Notes under the pieces: generated by a model
Database searches by the model: none
Told to the model about the DNA's origin: nothing
Seen by the model: the letters and a program-made list of their open reading frames with translations, nothing else
In this document: piece after piece, positions 8,189-15,950 of the stretch
Layout of the letters: every line of letters starts with the position of its first letter
How positions within the stretch are numbered: the first letter of the stretch is position 1
Program-made: the position numbers and the translations under genes
Origin: DUZB01 sp964407525
Lineage (GTDB): Bacteria; Desulfobacterota; DSM-4660; Desulfatiglandales; Desulfatiglandaceae
DNA length: 41,253 nt
Reading direction: 5' to 3'
Assembly (NCBI GenBank): GCA_964407525.1
Contig: CAYOWC010000012.1
Coordinates: 1 to 41,253 of the forward strand

Positions 8189-8380
8189 TCCATCCATTAG
8201 TGGTTTTGTCGGCACTGCGGGTTTCCAATTCATAAATGACATTTTTGCAAGGTAAGTCGAAGATCCCGTGCTTTAAACAGGGAAAAACAAGGGTTTGTGC
8301 GGAGACGTACGATAGTACGTCGCACAAGGAAACCCGCAGTTTGACGCCGACATTGCGGAAAAGGGCCATTTATGGATGGA
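8189..8380. repeat. 192-bp MITE-like palindromic element
   Basis: Almost the whole spacer between the large and FAD subunit genes is one nested inverted repeat. Outer arms TCCATCCATTAGTGG (8189-8203) and CCATTTATGGATGGA (8366-8380) pair imperfectly. Inside them, TGTCGGC plus CTGCGGGTTTCC (8207-8226) pair with GGAAACCCGCAG (8328-8339) and GCCGACA (8346-8352). A central hairpin has arms TTGTGCG..ACGTAC (8295-8310) and GTACGTCGCACAA (8315-8327). It has no coding capacity. The design fits a non-autonomous mobile palindrome that inserted in the operon. Confidence 0.7.
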
Positions 8381-8386
8381 AACTCC

Positions 8387-10825
8387 CTATATTTTGCCTA
8401 AGGCTTTGAGCACCCTTTCCGGCGTAATGGGATAATCGTCAATCCACACCCCGATGGCATTGTAAACCGCAGGTCCCATCAGGGCAGGAATCATGGTCGA
8501 GACATCTTCACCGATTCCGGTCAGTCCGTAGGGGCCAAATCCCAACCTGGACTCCATAACGATGGTATCAATGGGCCCACAATCTTCAATGGTGGCGATC
8601 TTGTAATCCAGCAGATTGCCATTTAACATGACGCCGGTGACCGGATCGTGCACCACCTCTTCCCACATGGCGCGGCCCACTCCCATGTAGGTACCCCCAT
8701 ACATCTGCCCTTCACAGGCCATGGGGTTGATGGCCTTCCCCACATCGTTCACATTGACAACCTTTACAATAGTAATCTCGCCGGTGTCAGGGCACACTTC
8801 AATTTCCATGAAATGGGCCTGTCTGATAAACCGCGGTCGAATCCCTCCCTTGTAAGCCCCCACCTGTACGTGGTAACTATGCGTAAAGAGAGGTTCACTG
8901 AAGGGGGTTCTTTCCGTACCGTATAGTTCATAGAAGGCCATGGGACCTTCATCCCCGGAGGGGCCTACCAATTCAGCAAAGGTCAGTTTTTTAGAAGGGT
9001 CTTTTTTCGCATAGATAACACTGTCTTTAATATCCAGGTCATCGGGTGTCATATCCGGGAAAAAAGGTGGATAACTACCCCTTTGGGTAACGGCCCGGTC
9101 GCTGGTCACCGCATCAAGGACCTTTTCTTTGAGCATCCTTGCCGCATGTCTCACGGCAAAGCCGTTGACACTCATGTTGGTGGAGGAGTCCGGCGTCATG
9201 GTAAAAAAGCCGGGATCCACCTGGGGTCTGTAGAAGACATCTTCGATTTTCATCCCGATTTCATCAGCCGCAATCTGACAGTAGGCTGTCTCGGCATTGA
9301 CACCGTTATCACAACGCATTCCCAGGATGTTGAGTGTACCGTCATTTCGTTCCAGACGCATGGCGATCTCGCCGGATCCGGCTGAATCCTCCCACTCATG
9401 GTTCCAGGTGAACCCAAGTCCATGGAGCCTTCCATTAGGCAGTCTCTTTGTTCCGGGTTGGTGGTGTTTCTTGTCCCATTCAATGGAAGCTTTTCCCTTT
9501 TTGATACATTCACGGAGGCTGTCGGTTTCGGGAAAGCCCATTTCCTTTTTCTCTTTTTTCGCCCATGCCATGTCGTGCCCGTGAACCCCATCGTTTTTCA
9601 GGGCAACCTCTATGGGATCCAAACCCAGTTCCGCGGCTACATGATCAAACACCAGGGTCAGCGTATGACAATTGGGAAGCTGCTCACAACGAACCGCCGT
9701 ATTAGGTCCTTTATTGACCAGAGCAAGGGATCTTTTCCCATAGATATGGGGAATGGTGGTACACTCCTCAAGGTGCAGCGTAGGGCCCTGACCACCCCAC
9801 ATGGGGTTGGCATAGACAGTCTCCCCTTTCACCGCCAGGATGGTACCATCTTTTTTCGCGCCTACCTTGTACTGATGAACCCCTTCATCCATGGAGCCGC
9901 CATAGAAGTCTTCCCTCCGGGTAAACGTCCACTTCACAGCCCTCAAAGTTCGCCTGGCCAGGATGGCGGCACAATAATGGCCTGCCAGATTCCAGCCAAA
10001 CTGGGACCAGCCCCCAAAACTTGCCCCTTGATAGAGAATGTGGAGCTGAATCCGGTTCATGGGAATTCCCCCGAACCAGGAAGAGACAGCCCTCTTCACA
10101 ATATGGGGACGTTGTTGTTTGAGCCAAACTTCGGGATACTCCCCATTCCAGCGCCATACGCCACAGGGGCGCTCAGGACTGATATAGGTATGCTGAAGCC
10201 TTTTCGATTTGAATTCAAGGACCACATCCGACTCACCAAATCCTTTTTCCACATCTCCTCGACCGGACTCGAATTCTTCTTCCAGATTACCGTCGGGAAA
10301 ATCGTCAGGGTTGGCTAAGGGAGCGCCTGGTTTCAACGCCTCATGGGGATCCAGAACGAAGGGCCTCTGTTCCCAATCCACCTGGACCAACTCCAAGGCT
10401 TCTTCTGCAATGTCTTCCGTGTCGGCAGCTATGGCAACACCCACCTCTTCCCCCTGGAAATGGGCTACCCTGGGAACGGGAAATCGGGGGGATACCCCAT
10501 GGCCGCCAAGGTCTTCTTCTAACTGCACCTCCGGATCGTCATACCTCAGAACAGCTCTTACGCCGGGGAGGGCCTCTGCCTTTGTGGTATCCATCCCCTT
10601 GATCTCCGCATGGGGATAAGGTGAGGTAAGAAACCTCATGAAAAGCATTCCCGGTACCTGAACATCCATGGTGTAGTCAGCCAGGCCACTTGCTTTTTCT
10701 ATACCGTCCAGACGACGTACGTCTCGTTTTCCGATATACTTTTGCCTGTCTTCAGGCAGGGGGTATTTGTCAAATCGCAAATTATCGAGAAGCTCCAGAG
10801 CCTTTTTCTTTTCAGGACTATGCAT
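8387..10825 (-). CDS. molybdenum hydroxylase large (molybdopterin-binding) subunit
   Basis: An 812-residue molybdopterin cytosine dinucleotide-binding subunit of the aldehyde oxidase/xanthine dehydrogenase family. ATG at 10825 (GGGAGGGAAATAAA before it) leaves a 1-bp gap after the 2Fe-2S gene; the longer open frame is an overlap artefact. It has the N-terminal domain (RDVRRLDGIEKASGLADYTMD), then GEEVGVAIAAD, the cofactor-binding loop YQGASFGG, and NDVGKAINPMACEGQMYGG. The C-terminal active-site glutamate motif reads GIGEDVS. The loop that in many relatives reads 'AYRGFG.PE' or 'AYRCSFR' here reads AVRCEQLPN. The active-site loops do not point to a known substrate; aldehyde oxidation, aromatic hydroxylation and reductive dehydroxylation remain open. 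Confidence 0.93.
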   Translation of the reverse strand: MHSPEKKKALELLDNLRFDKYPLPEDRQKYIGKRDVRRLDGIEKASGLADYTMDVQVPGMLFMRFLTSPYPHAEIKGMDTTKAEALPGVRAVLRYDDPEVQLEEDLGGHGVSPRFPVPRVAHFQGEEVGVAIAADTEDIAEEALELVQVDWEQRPFVLDPHEALKPGAPLANPDDFPDGNLEEEFESGRGDVEKGFGESDVVLEFKSKRLQHTYISPERPCGVWRWNGEYPEVWLKQQRPHIVKRAVSSWFGGIPMNRIQLHILYQGASFGGWSQFGWNLAGHYCAAILARRTLRAVKWTFTRREDFYGGSMDEGVHQYKVGAKKDGTILAVKGETVYANPMWGGQGPTLHLEECTTIPHIYGKRSLALVNKGPNTAVRCEQLPNCHTLTLVFDHVAAELGLDPIEVALKNDGVHGHDMAWAKKEKKEMGFPETDSLRECIKKGKASIEWDKKHHQPGTKRLPNGRLHGLGFTWNHEWEDSAGSGEIAMRLERNDGTLNILGMRCDNGVNAETAYCQIAADEIGMKIEDVFYRPQVDPGFFTMTPDSSTNMSVNGFAVRHAARMLKEKVLDAVTSDRAVTQRGSYPPFFPDMTPDDLDIKDSVIYAKKDPSKKLTFAELVGPSGDEGPMAFYELYGTERTPFSEPLFTHSYHVQVGAYKGGIRPRFIRQAHFMEIEVCPDTGEITIVKVVNVNDVGKAINPMACEGQMYGGTYMGVGRAMWEEVVHDPVTGVMLNGNLLDYKIATIEDCGPIDTIVMESRLGFGPYGLTGIGEDVSTMIPALMGPAVYNAIGVWIDDYPITPERVLKALGKI

Positions 10826-10826
10826 T

Positions 10827-11420
10827 TTATTTCCCTCCCTTACCCTGCGCCAAAATCTCGGCGGCCTCAAGGATGGCCTTTGGATGCTGCGGATAGGTAC
10901 CGCACCTGCACAGGTTGCCACCCAGAGCCTCCCTAATCTCCTCTTCTTCAGGATCAGGGTTTTTATCTAACAGCGCCTTGGCTGTGGTAATAAAACCAGG
11001 AGTGCAATACCCACATTGCATGCAGTGGTGCTTCACATAGGCCTCCACCAGCGGGTGACCTGCATCGGCGATCCCTTCCGCCGTCTCCACAATATTACCA
11101 TCGCATTCGATGGCCAGGGTCATACAGCTGAGGATCGACCTTCCGTTCATAATGACCGTGCACGATCCACAGGCTCCCCTGTCGCAGAACATCTTGGGGG
11201 AGGTGAGCCCTAATTTGTCGTGGATCAGGTAGTTCAAGGTCCACTCCGGCTGCACCTGGATTTGGTATTCGTCCCCATTGAGAGTCAATCGGATCATTCC
11301 TTCCGGCAGGGGCGCCGGTTCACCGGTATGCTCTGCCAGTGCATGGGCTTTCAGGTCCTCAAAGGCCTCAAATTTTGTACTGCAATAAGGACACAGGTAT
11401 TTGTTCATTTGTTCTTTCAC
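10827..11420 (-). CDS. molybdenum hydroxylase 2Fe-2S subunit with N-terminal C2H2 zinc-finger-like extension
   Basis: A 197-residue small subunit. GTG at 11420 is chosen because AAGGAGG lies 9 nt upstream; the ATG at 11408 is 21 nt away. Residues about 41-197 are a standard two-cluster subunit: a plant-type 2Fe-2S site with Cys79, Cys84, Cys87 and Cys99, and a helical 2Fe-2S domain with Cys136, Cys139, Cys171 and Cys173. Unusually, residues 8-36 form a canonical C2H2 pattern, C-x2-C-x12-H-x4-H (Cys10, Cys13, His26, His31), including the 'HTGEP' linker seen in zinc fingers. Family members usually begin directly at the MIRLTLNG-like strand. The subunit relays electrons from the Mo site towards FAD. 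Confidence 0.93.
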   Translation of the reverse strand: MKEQMNKYLCPYCSTKFEAFEDLKAHALAEHTGEPAPLPEGMIRLTLNGDEYQIQVQPEWTLNYLIHDKLGLTSPKMFCDRGACGSCTVIMNGRSILSCMTLAIECDGNIVETAEGIADAGHPLVEAYVKHHCMQCGYCTPGFITTAKALLDKNPDPEEEEIREALGGNLCRCGTYPQHPKAILEAAEILAQGKGGK

Positions 11421-11466
11421 TTTTCACGACCTCCTTAGAACCCCGGATAAACCGGCACAGAAAAGA

Positions 11467-11494
11467 TCTCACGCAAAGGCGTAAAGACGCTAAG
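11467..11494. repeat. CTCACGCAAAG-family dispersed repeat (copy 1)
   Basis: The spacer between the 2Fe-2S gene and the NuoF-like gene contains CTCACGCAAAGGCGTAAAGA followed by CGCTAAG. Related strings occur at 14964-14992 (opposite orientation) and 36486-36565. It is a short non-coding dispersed repeat with no visible gene. The remainder of the 136-bp spacer holds nothing else I recognise. Confidence 0.5.
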
Positions 11495-11556
11495 ATTATT
11501 AGTCGTTGACGACCCCAAAAATGCTGTTTCGAAAAATAAAGTCATCCAAGACGGGG

Positions 11557-12786
11557 TTATCCATTTATGGCCTTGAGACTCCTGAGCAGTACCGATTGAC
11601 TGATGCGGTTTTCATAATTTTCTCTGAAATACTTGAGGCTATCCAGCACCGGTATCGGCGCTGTCTGGCCAAGGCCGCACAGGGAAGAGACTTTCATAGT
11701 TTCGGACAATTCCTGAAGAACTTCTATATCTCCACTCACCCCTTCTCCGCTCACCAGCCGTCCCAGGACCTCTACCATCACCTCAGTTCCTTCTCGGCAG
11801 GGGGTGCATTTTCCACACGACTCCTCATTGAGAAATTCCATGGTCCGGTACACGAAGTCGATCACATCACGGCTCTGATTAAAGACCATCACGGCACCGG
11901 AACCAAGCACCGTCTCATAGGAAAGGGTCGTTTCCAGCCTGCCCGATGGGATAATCGCACCGGTGGATCCTCCCACCTGCACCCATCCAATATCTTTAGC
12001 ACCGGCCAGATTTTCCACCAGTTCCCGGAGGCTGCTTCCAAGCTCCATTTCGTACACTCCGGGCTTTTCCACGTCTCCGCTCACACAGAACAGCTTGGTT
12101 CCTTTGCTTTGTTCCGTGCCCATAGCCGCGTACCAGGCAGATCCTTTCTCCATGATAGGCGGAACATTGGCGAGGGTCTCCACGTTGTTGATAATGGTCG
12201 GTTTTTCAAAAAGGCCGCTTTGAGGAGGAAAAGGCGGTCGGAATCTCGACTCACCACGTTTCCCTTCTATGGAATTCATGAGCGCTGATTCTTCACCACA
12301 GATATAGGCCCCGGCTCCTTCCCGGATTTCGATCTTCAGATCCTTGAGGAACCCTTTCTCTTCGCACTGGCTAATCGCCTTCTGGAGTCCTTCAAGAAGA
12401 TACCGGTATTCGGCCCGAAGGTAGATATAGGCTTTTCCGGCCCCAATAGCGTAGGCCGTTATGGCCATCCCTTCCAGCAGGCTAAAGGGATTGTGTTGGA
12501 GAATATAGCGGTCTTTGAAGGTCCCCACTTCCCCCTCATCAGCGTTACAGATGAGGTATTTCGTATCTCCTGGGGATTTCATGGCCAATTCCCATTTGAC
12601 CCCACAGGGGAATCCAGCGCCTCCTCGTCCTCGAAGACCGGAGGCCTTCACTTCCTCGGTCACTGCCTCAGCCGACATGTCGAGGGCTTTTTTAAGGGCA
12701 CTGAATCCGCCCTGCGCTTCGTAGCTTTGGATATCACCGGGGTCGATCTCGTCCGCTTTATTTAATAAGATTCTTTTTTCCGGCAC
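11557..12786 (-). CDS. NuoF-like NADH-binding flavoprotein subunit (diaphorase)
   Basis: A 409-residue NADH:acceptor flavoprotein, like the 51-kDa subunit of complex I. Start: GTG at 12786 has GGAGG 8 nt upstream, while the further GTG at 12813 has none and would overlap the NuoE-like gene by 8 bp. The NADH/FMN motifs are GRGGAGFP (53-60) and GAGAYICGEESAL (157-169). A SLBB-like region follows, and then a [4Fe-4S] site, ESCGKCTPC plus SSLCGLG (Cys324, Cys327, Cys330, Cys370). It lacks the N- and C-terminal ferredoxin extensions of bifurcating HydB/NfnB-type proteins. With the adjacent NuoE- and NuoG-like genes it should form an NAD(H)-linked module, and its position suggests the molybdenum hydroxylase is the partner. 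Confidence 0.92.
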   Translation of the reverse strand: MPEKRILLNKADEIDPGDIQSYEAQGGFSALKKALDMSAEAVTEEVKASGLRGRGGAGFPCGVKWELAMKSPGDTKYLICNADEGEVGTFKDRYILQHNPFSLLEGMAITAYAIGAGKAYIYLRAEYRYLLEGLQKAISQCEEKGFLKDLKIEIREGAGAYICGEESALMNSIEGKRGESRFRPPFPPQSGLFEKPTIINNVETLANVPPIMEKGSAWYAAMGTEQSKGTKLFCVSGDVEKPGVYEMELGSSLRELVENLAGAKDIGWVQVGGSTGAIIPSGRLETTLSYETVLGSGAVMVFNQSRDVIDFVYRTMEFLNEESCGKCTPCREGTEVMVEVLGRLVSGEGVSGDIEVLQELSETMKVSSLCGLGQTAPIPVLDSLKYFRENYENRISQSVLLRSLKAING

Positions 12787-12805
12787 GGTCTTATCCTCCA
12801 GATCT

Positions 12806-13216
12806 CTAATCACACGATTGCAGTATTTCTTTGATCTTCCCAGGCGTCAGGTTCCCATAAACCACATCATCCAACAGCATGGCAGGAGCCTGGTCACAGG
12901 CACCGATGCAGTTGGTCTGTTCAAAGGTAAAACGGCCATCCGCCGTGGTCTCGCCAGGGCCAATGCCGATTTCCTTTTCGATGGATGCGGCAAGTCCCTC
13001 CCCATTCTGGAGAAAGCAGGGTACGCTTTTACAAATCCTGATCACATGTCGACCCAGGGGTTTGGTAGACAGGAAAGAATAGAAGGTGGTGACTCCGTAT
13101 ACCTCTCCCACAGTCACTCCAAAGCCCTCGGCCACGTCCGCCATGGCTCCCTCAGATACGTATCCGTTTTTTTCCTGTTCTTCTTTGATCACACCAAGGA
13201 GTTCATTCCTCTCCAT
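12806..13216 (-). CDS. NuoE-like thioredoxin-fold 2Fe-2S subunit
   Basis: A 136-residue member of the complex I 24-kDa family. The thioredoxin-like [2Fe-2S] ligands are Cys62 and Cys67 (CKSVPC) and Cys103 and Cys107 (CIGAC). The N-terminal helical part contains the family signature GEVYGVTTFYSFLS. It starts 1 bp after the stop of the NuoG-like gene, with GGGAGG about 9 nt upstream, and is followed by the NuoF-like gene, so the order G-E-F is on one transcript. It probably docks on the NuoF-like subunit and takes part in NAD(H)-linked electron transfer. The length is slightly short for NuoE (about 150-160), as usual for soluble diaphorases. Confidence 0.92.
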   Translation of the reverse strand: MERNELLGVIKEEQEKNGYVSEGAMADVAEGFGVTVGEVYGVTTFYSFLSTKPLGRHVIRICKSVPCFLQNGEGLAASIEKEIGIGPGETTADGRFTFEQTNCIGACDQAPAMLLDDVVYGNLTPGKIKEILQSCD

Positions 13217-13217
13217 G

Positions 13218-13895
13218 TCAGGCTACCTCCCTGTTCGATTTGCTCAAGTCCGGTTTGGCCAAGTCAGGTTTAGTAAGCGCGGAGGTGGGGCAATAGTCGA
13301 TGCAGATACCGCAATCCCGGCACTCTTCCTTGTCAAGAGTCGTATCGCAGTCCACTACCACCTTGGACTGGAAACCCCGATAGGCCATGCTGAAGATGTT
13401 CTTTTTGGCAATCTCGGCACAGGCCCGAACGCACCGTCTGCACAGGATGCAACGGCCCATGTCCCGCTGCACATAGGGGCTCAGTCTTTCCACCGGGTAG
13501 GCACGTGGTTTTTTCACCTGAAACCGTGGAGGCCCTACCTCCAGTTCGGCTGCCAGGTAATGAAGCTCGCACTCGCCTGCACATTCATCGGTTACGCAGG
13601 GACCCGTGTGTCCTGCAAGCAGAAGTTCCACCGTTACTTTGCGCGCTGCCATCACCTTGGGAGAGTTCGTTCGAATCACCATCCCTTCTGTAATGGGTGT
13701 GTGGCACGAGGCTACCAGTCTTGCCGCCCCTTCTACCTCTACCACGCAAACCCGGCAGTTCCCTTCAGGGGTCAGATCCGGCCTGTGGCAGAGGGTTGGA
13801 ATATTAATGCCGGCTTCGTTGGCCGCTTCAAGGATGGTCATCCCGTCCGAGCCGCTCATCTTTTCTCCATCAATCACTATGTTCAGATCAGCCAT
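13218..13895 (-). CDS. NuoG/HoxU-like iron-sulfur subunit (N-terminal Fe-S part only)
   Basis: A 225-residue protein covering only the iron-sulfur N-terminus of NuoG, as in HoxU. It carries a [2Fe-2S] site (Cys36, Cys47, Cys50, Cys64), a His/Cys region (His96, Cys100, Cys105, Cys109) and two ferredoxin [4Fe-4S] motifs (Cys149/152/155/159 and Cys192/195/198/202). In NuoG the His/Cys cluster usually has H-x3-C-x2-C-x5-C; here the middle Cys is displaced (H-x3-C-x4-C-x3-C). The C-terminus carries a small duplicated tail, TKPDLAKPDLSKS. It is the electron-wire subunit of the diaphorase and could also accept electrons from ferredoxin or the molybdoenzyme. Confidence 0.9.
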   Translation of the reverse strand: MADLNIVIDGEKMSGSDGMTILEAANEAGINIPTLCHRPDLTPEGNCRVCVVEVEGAARLVASCHTPITEGMVIRTNSPKVMAARKVTVELLLAGHTGPCVTDECAGECELHYLAAELEVGPPRFQVKKPRAYPVERLSPYVQRDMGRCILCRRCVRACAEIAKKNIFSMAYRGFQSKVVVDCDTTLDKEECRDCGICIDYCPTSALTKPDLAKPDLSKSNREVA

Positions 13896-13967
13896 TTCTC
13901 CCTCACTATGAGCTATATCTTGTTTTCACGAGCCAACTGAAAAAACGGGTATCTCCAAAATAGAAAA

Positions 13968-14726
13968 CTACCGGCCCATCCAGCCTCCATCCACTGTCAA
14001 CATCGACCCATGTACATAGTCGGAGGCCGGAGAGGCGAGGTACAGGGTGGCAGCGGCGATTTCTTCAGGTTCTCCATACCGGCCCGCTGGAGTCCTTTCC
14101 AATAGGGCCTTGGACCGCACTGAATCTTTCATCAGAGCTCCGATAAATTCGGTGGCAATATAGCCCGGAGCAATGGCATTGACATTGACCCCTTTGCCGG
14201 CCCATTCATTGGCCAGGGCTTTGGTCAATCCTGCAACCCCATGTTTGGAAGCCACATAGGCCGGAATATTGATTCCCCCTTGAAAGGCAAGGACCGAGGC
14301 AATATTGACGATCTTCCCCGATCCCTTTTCCAGCATAATCCGGCCTGCCGCCTGGCCCAGGATAAAGGAAGCGCTCAAGTCGATCTCCAGGGTGGCATCC
14401 CAATCGGACTCTGGAAAATCCTTGGCGGGGGACCTGGGACAGATCCCGGAACTGTTCACCAGGATATCTACATCTCCCATCTTTTCCAATACCGCGGGGA
14501 TAACAGCCTTAGTCTCTTCTCTCTTGATCAAGTCTGCTCCGTGGTGGGTATATCGTCGTCCGAGGGCAAGAACAGCCCGTTCCACCTCTTCGCTGGGAGT
14601 CCTGCTGACTACTGCAATGTCAGCACCCGCCTCTGCCAGAGCAATGGCAATGGCCTTTCCGATGCCCTTTGTGCCCCCGGTTACCACAGCCACCTTGCCG
14701 TCAATGCGGAATTTGTCTAAAATCAT
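13968..14726 (-). CDS. SDR-family NAD(P)-dependent oxidoreductase, KduD-like
   Basis: A 252-residue classical short-chain dehydrogenase. The cofactor loop is TGGTKGIG (16-23), with NSSG at about 91-94. The catalytic residues are Ser144, Tyr157 and Lys161 (YVASK), and the C-terminal motif is VDGGWMGR. The N-terminus MILDKFRIDGKVAVVTG resembles 2-deoxy-D-gluconate 3-dehydrogenase/KduD and gluconate 5-dehydrogenase enzymes, so it may interconvert a sugar-acid or polyol alcohol and ketone. It starts behind GAGGGAGGG. It lies between porB (297 bp of repeats) and the diaphorase genes (72 bp), all on the same strand. The substrate is not determined. Confidence 0.88.
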   Translation of the reverse strand: MILDKFRIDGKVAVVTGGTKGIGKAIAIALAEAGADIAVVSRTPSEEVERAVLALGRRYTHHGADLIKREETKAVIPAVLEKMGDVDILVNSSGICPRSPAKDFPESDWDATLEIDLSASFILGQAAGRIMLEKGSGKIVNIASVLAFQGGINIPAYVASKHGVAGLTKALANEWAGKGVNVNAIAPGYIATEFIGALMKDSVRSKALLERTPAGRYGEPEEIAAATLYLASPASDYVHGSMLTVDGGWMGR

Positions 14727-14779
14727 TCAGTACCCTCCCTCGTCAGTGCCATGTTTCCCAGAACCCTGTCACATAAAAG

Positions 14780-14940
14780 ATGCATTTAGCTTTTAGCTAT
14801 TAGCCGTTAACTTAAAGATCCCAATCATTTGCATGACTTTTCCCTTTATTTGGGGTTTCACTTTTTGATGCCTACCTATTGCATCGTATGCAGCTGATAT
14901 TGTGTGGCTATGTAACCGCTAACCGCTAATTGCAGCTTTT
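14780..14940. repeat. TIR-type dispersed element (copy A)
   Basis: The 297-bp spacer between the SDR gene and porB is mostly a repeat. It starts ATGCATTTAGCTTTTAGCTA followed by TTAGCCGTTAAC, and ends with GGTTAC- and CTAATTGCAG-like strings whose complements match the start. Internal words (CTTAAAG, ATTTGCATG, CACTTTTTGATGC) recur in inverted orientation at 29085-29252, and the end sequence recurs at 27113-27155. There is no ORF. It looks like a non-autonomous MITE-like element. Confidence 0.6.
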
Positions 14941-14963
14941 AGGTGTCATAAAAAAACAACAAG

Positions 14964-14992
14964 ACCTCTGCGCCTTTGCGTCTCTGCGCGAG
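14964..14992. repeat. CTCACGCAAAG-family dispersed repeat (copy 2, inverted)
   Basis: The string CCTCTGCGCCTTTGCGTCTC is followed by TGCGCGAG. Its complement matches the copies at 11467 and 36486. It lies between the TIR-type element and the porB stop codon and holds no gene. Confidence 0.5.
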
Positions 14993-15023
14993 GCATTCTT
15001 TGTTGCGGCTACGCCGCCTTCGA

Positions 15024-15950
15024 TTAGTCTTCCTGGTCTTTTTCGTCCGTCTGTTTCAGGAGTCCGTACCTCTCTATATTTTCATCCGCAAGGGCCTGGA
15101 CTGCCTTGATTTCATTCTCCGCACCCTTGCCGGAAAACATATGCCTGAAACGTTTTTGGGATTTCAGATATTCATCCACCGGGGTTTTCTTCTTGAGTTT
15201 TCGAACCTTGGTTACCTTCCCGTCTTCCATCTCGAAAAGGGGGTTCAGCCCTGAAGCCACGCCCAGACGAGCTACTTCCAGGGTCTGATCCGAAGGGAAT
15301 CCCCAGACCGACGGACAGGTGGTATCGATCTGGATATACCGGGGCCCGTGATAACCCATAGCCTTCTTCACCTTTTTTTCCAGATCCTTGAGATAGGCCA
15401 CGGATGCCGTTGCCACATAGGGAACCCCATGGGCCGCGATGATCGTGGGAAGATCCTTTTTCCTCTGAAGTTTTCCAAAAGACTTCTTCCCGGCCGGATC
15501 CGTGGAGGTAGAGGAATAGAGAGGACTTGCACTGCTTCGCTGCCCCCCCGTGTTCATATAGGCACCGTTGTCCACACACATATAGAGGACATCATCCCCC
15601 CTCTCCAGCATGCCAGACAACGCTCCGAACCCGATGTCGAAAGTGGAACCGTCCCCGCCTATGGCAATCACCCGATCCTCATCCCTCTTCTGAGCCGCAA
15701 GGGCTGCAACAACACCCGTAGCAATGGCGGGTCCGTTTTCAAAGAGGTGATGGATCCAGGGCACCCTCCACGGGGAATATCCGTAAGGAGAAGTGAAAGT
15801 CTCCAGACACCCTGTGGGCGTGACGACAACGACGTTTTTCCCGGTGGCTTTCAAGATATGCCTCACCGCAATGGCCATACCACAGCCATGGCAAGCTCTA
15901 TGGCCCGATTCAAACAGATTTTCTTGTCTCATAACTCCTTTATCATTCAT
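15024..15950 (-). CDS. porB: pyruvate/2-oxoacid:ferredoxin oxidoreductase beta subunit
   Basis: A 308-residue thiamine-diphosphate-binding beta subunit. Cluster-ligand cysteines lie in HRACHGCGM and PTGCLE near the N-terminus. The TPP/Mg motif is GGDGSTFDIG, with DNGAYMNTGGQRSSASP following. The downstream CPSVWGFP is also conserved in Por enzymes. Its start overlaps the porA stop by 4 bp (ATGA), so the two are translationally coupled. The enzyme oxidatively decarboxylates a 2-oxoacid to acyl-CoA and reduces ferredoxin. The ATPLG/ASPL-type loop and lengths fit pyruvate as substrate, but 2-oxoisovalerate or another oxoacid cannot be excluded. Confidence 0.93.
   Translation of the reverse strand: MNDKGVMRQENLFESGHRACHGCGMAIAVRHILKATGKNVVVVTPTGCLETFTSPYGYSPWRVPWIHHLFENGPAIATGVVAALAAQKRDEDRVIAIGGDGSTFDIGFGALSGMLERGDDVLYMCVDNGAYMNTGGQRSSASPLYSSTSTDPAGKKSFGKLQRKKDLPTIIAAHGVPYVATASVAYLKDLEKKVKKAMGYHGPRYIQIDTTCPSVWGFPSDQTLEVARLGVASGLNPLFEMEDGKVTKVRKLKKKTPVDEYLKSQKRFRHMFSGKGAENEIKAVQALADENIERYGLLKQTDEKDQED

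Noticed and set aside
7240..8235. 331-codon plus-strand frame opposite the FAD subunit
   Set aside because: Shadow of the FAD-subunit gene that runs into the palindromic element.
9398..10318. 306-codon plus-strand frame inside the molybdenum hydroxylase gene
   Set aside because: Antisense shadow of the large subunit; composition not protein-like.
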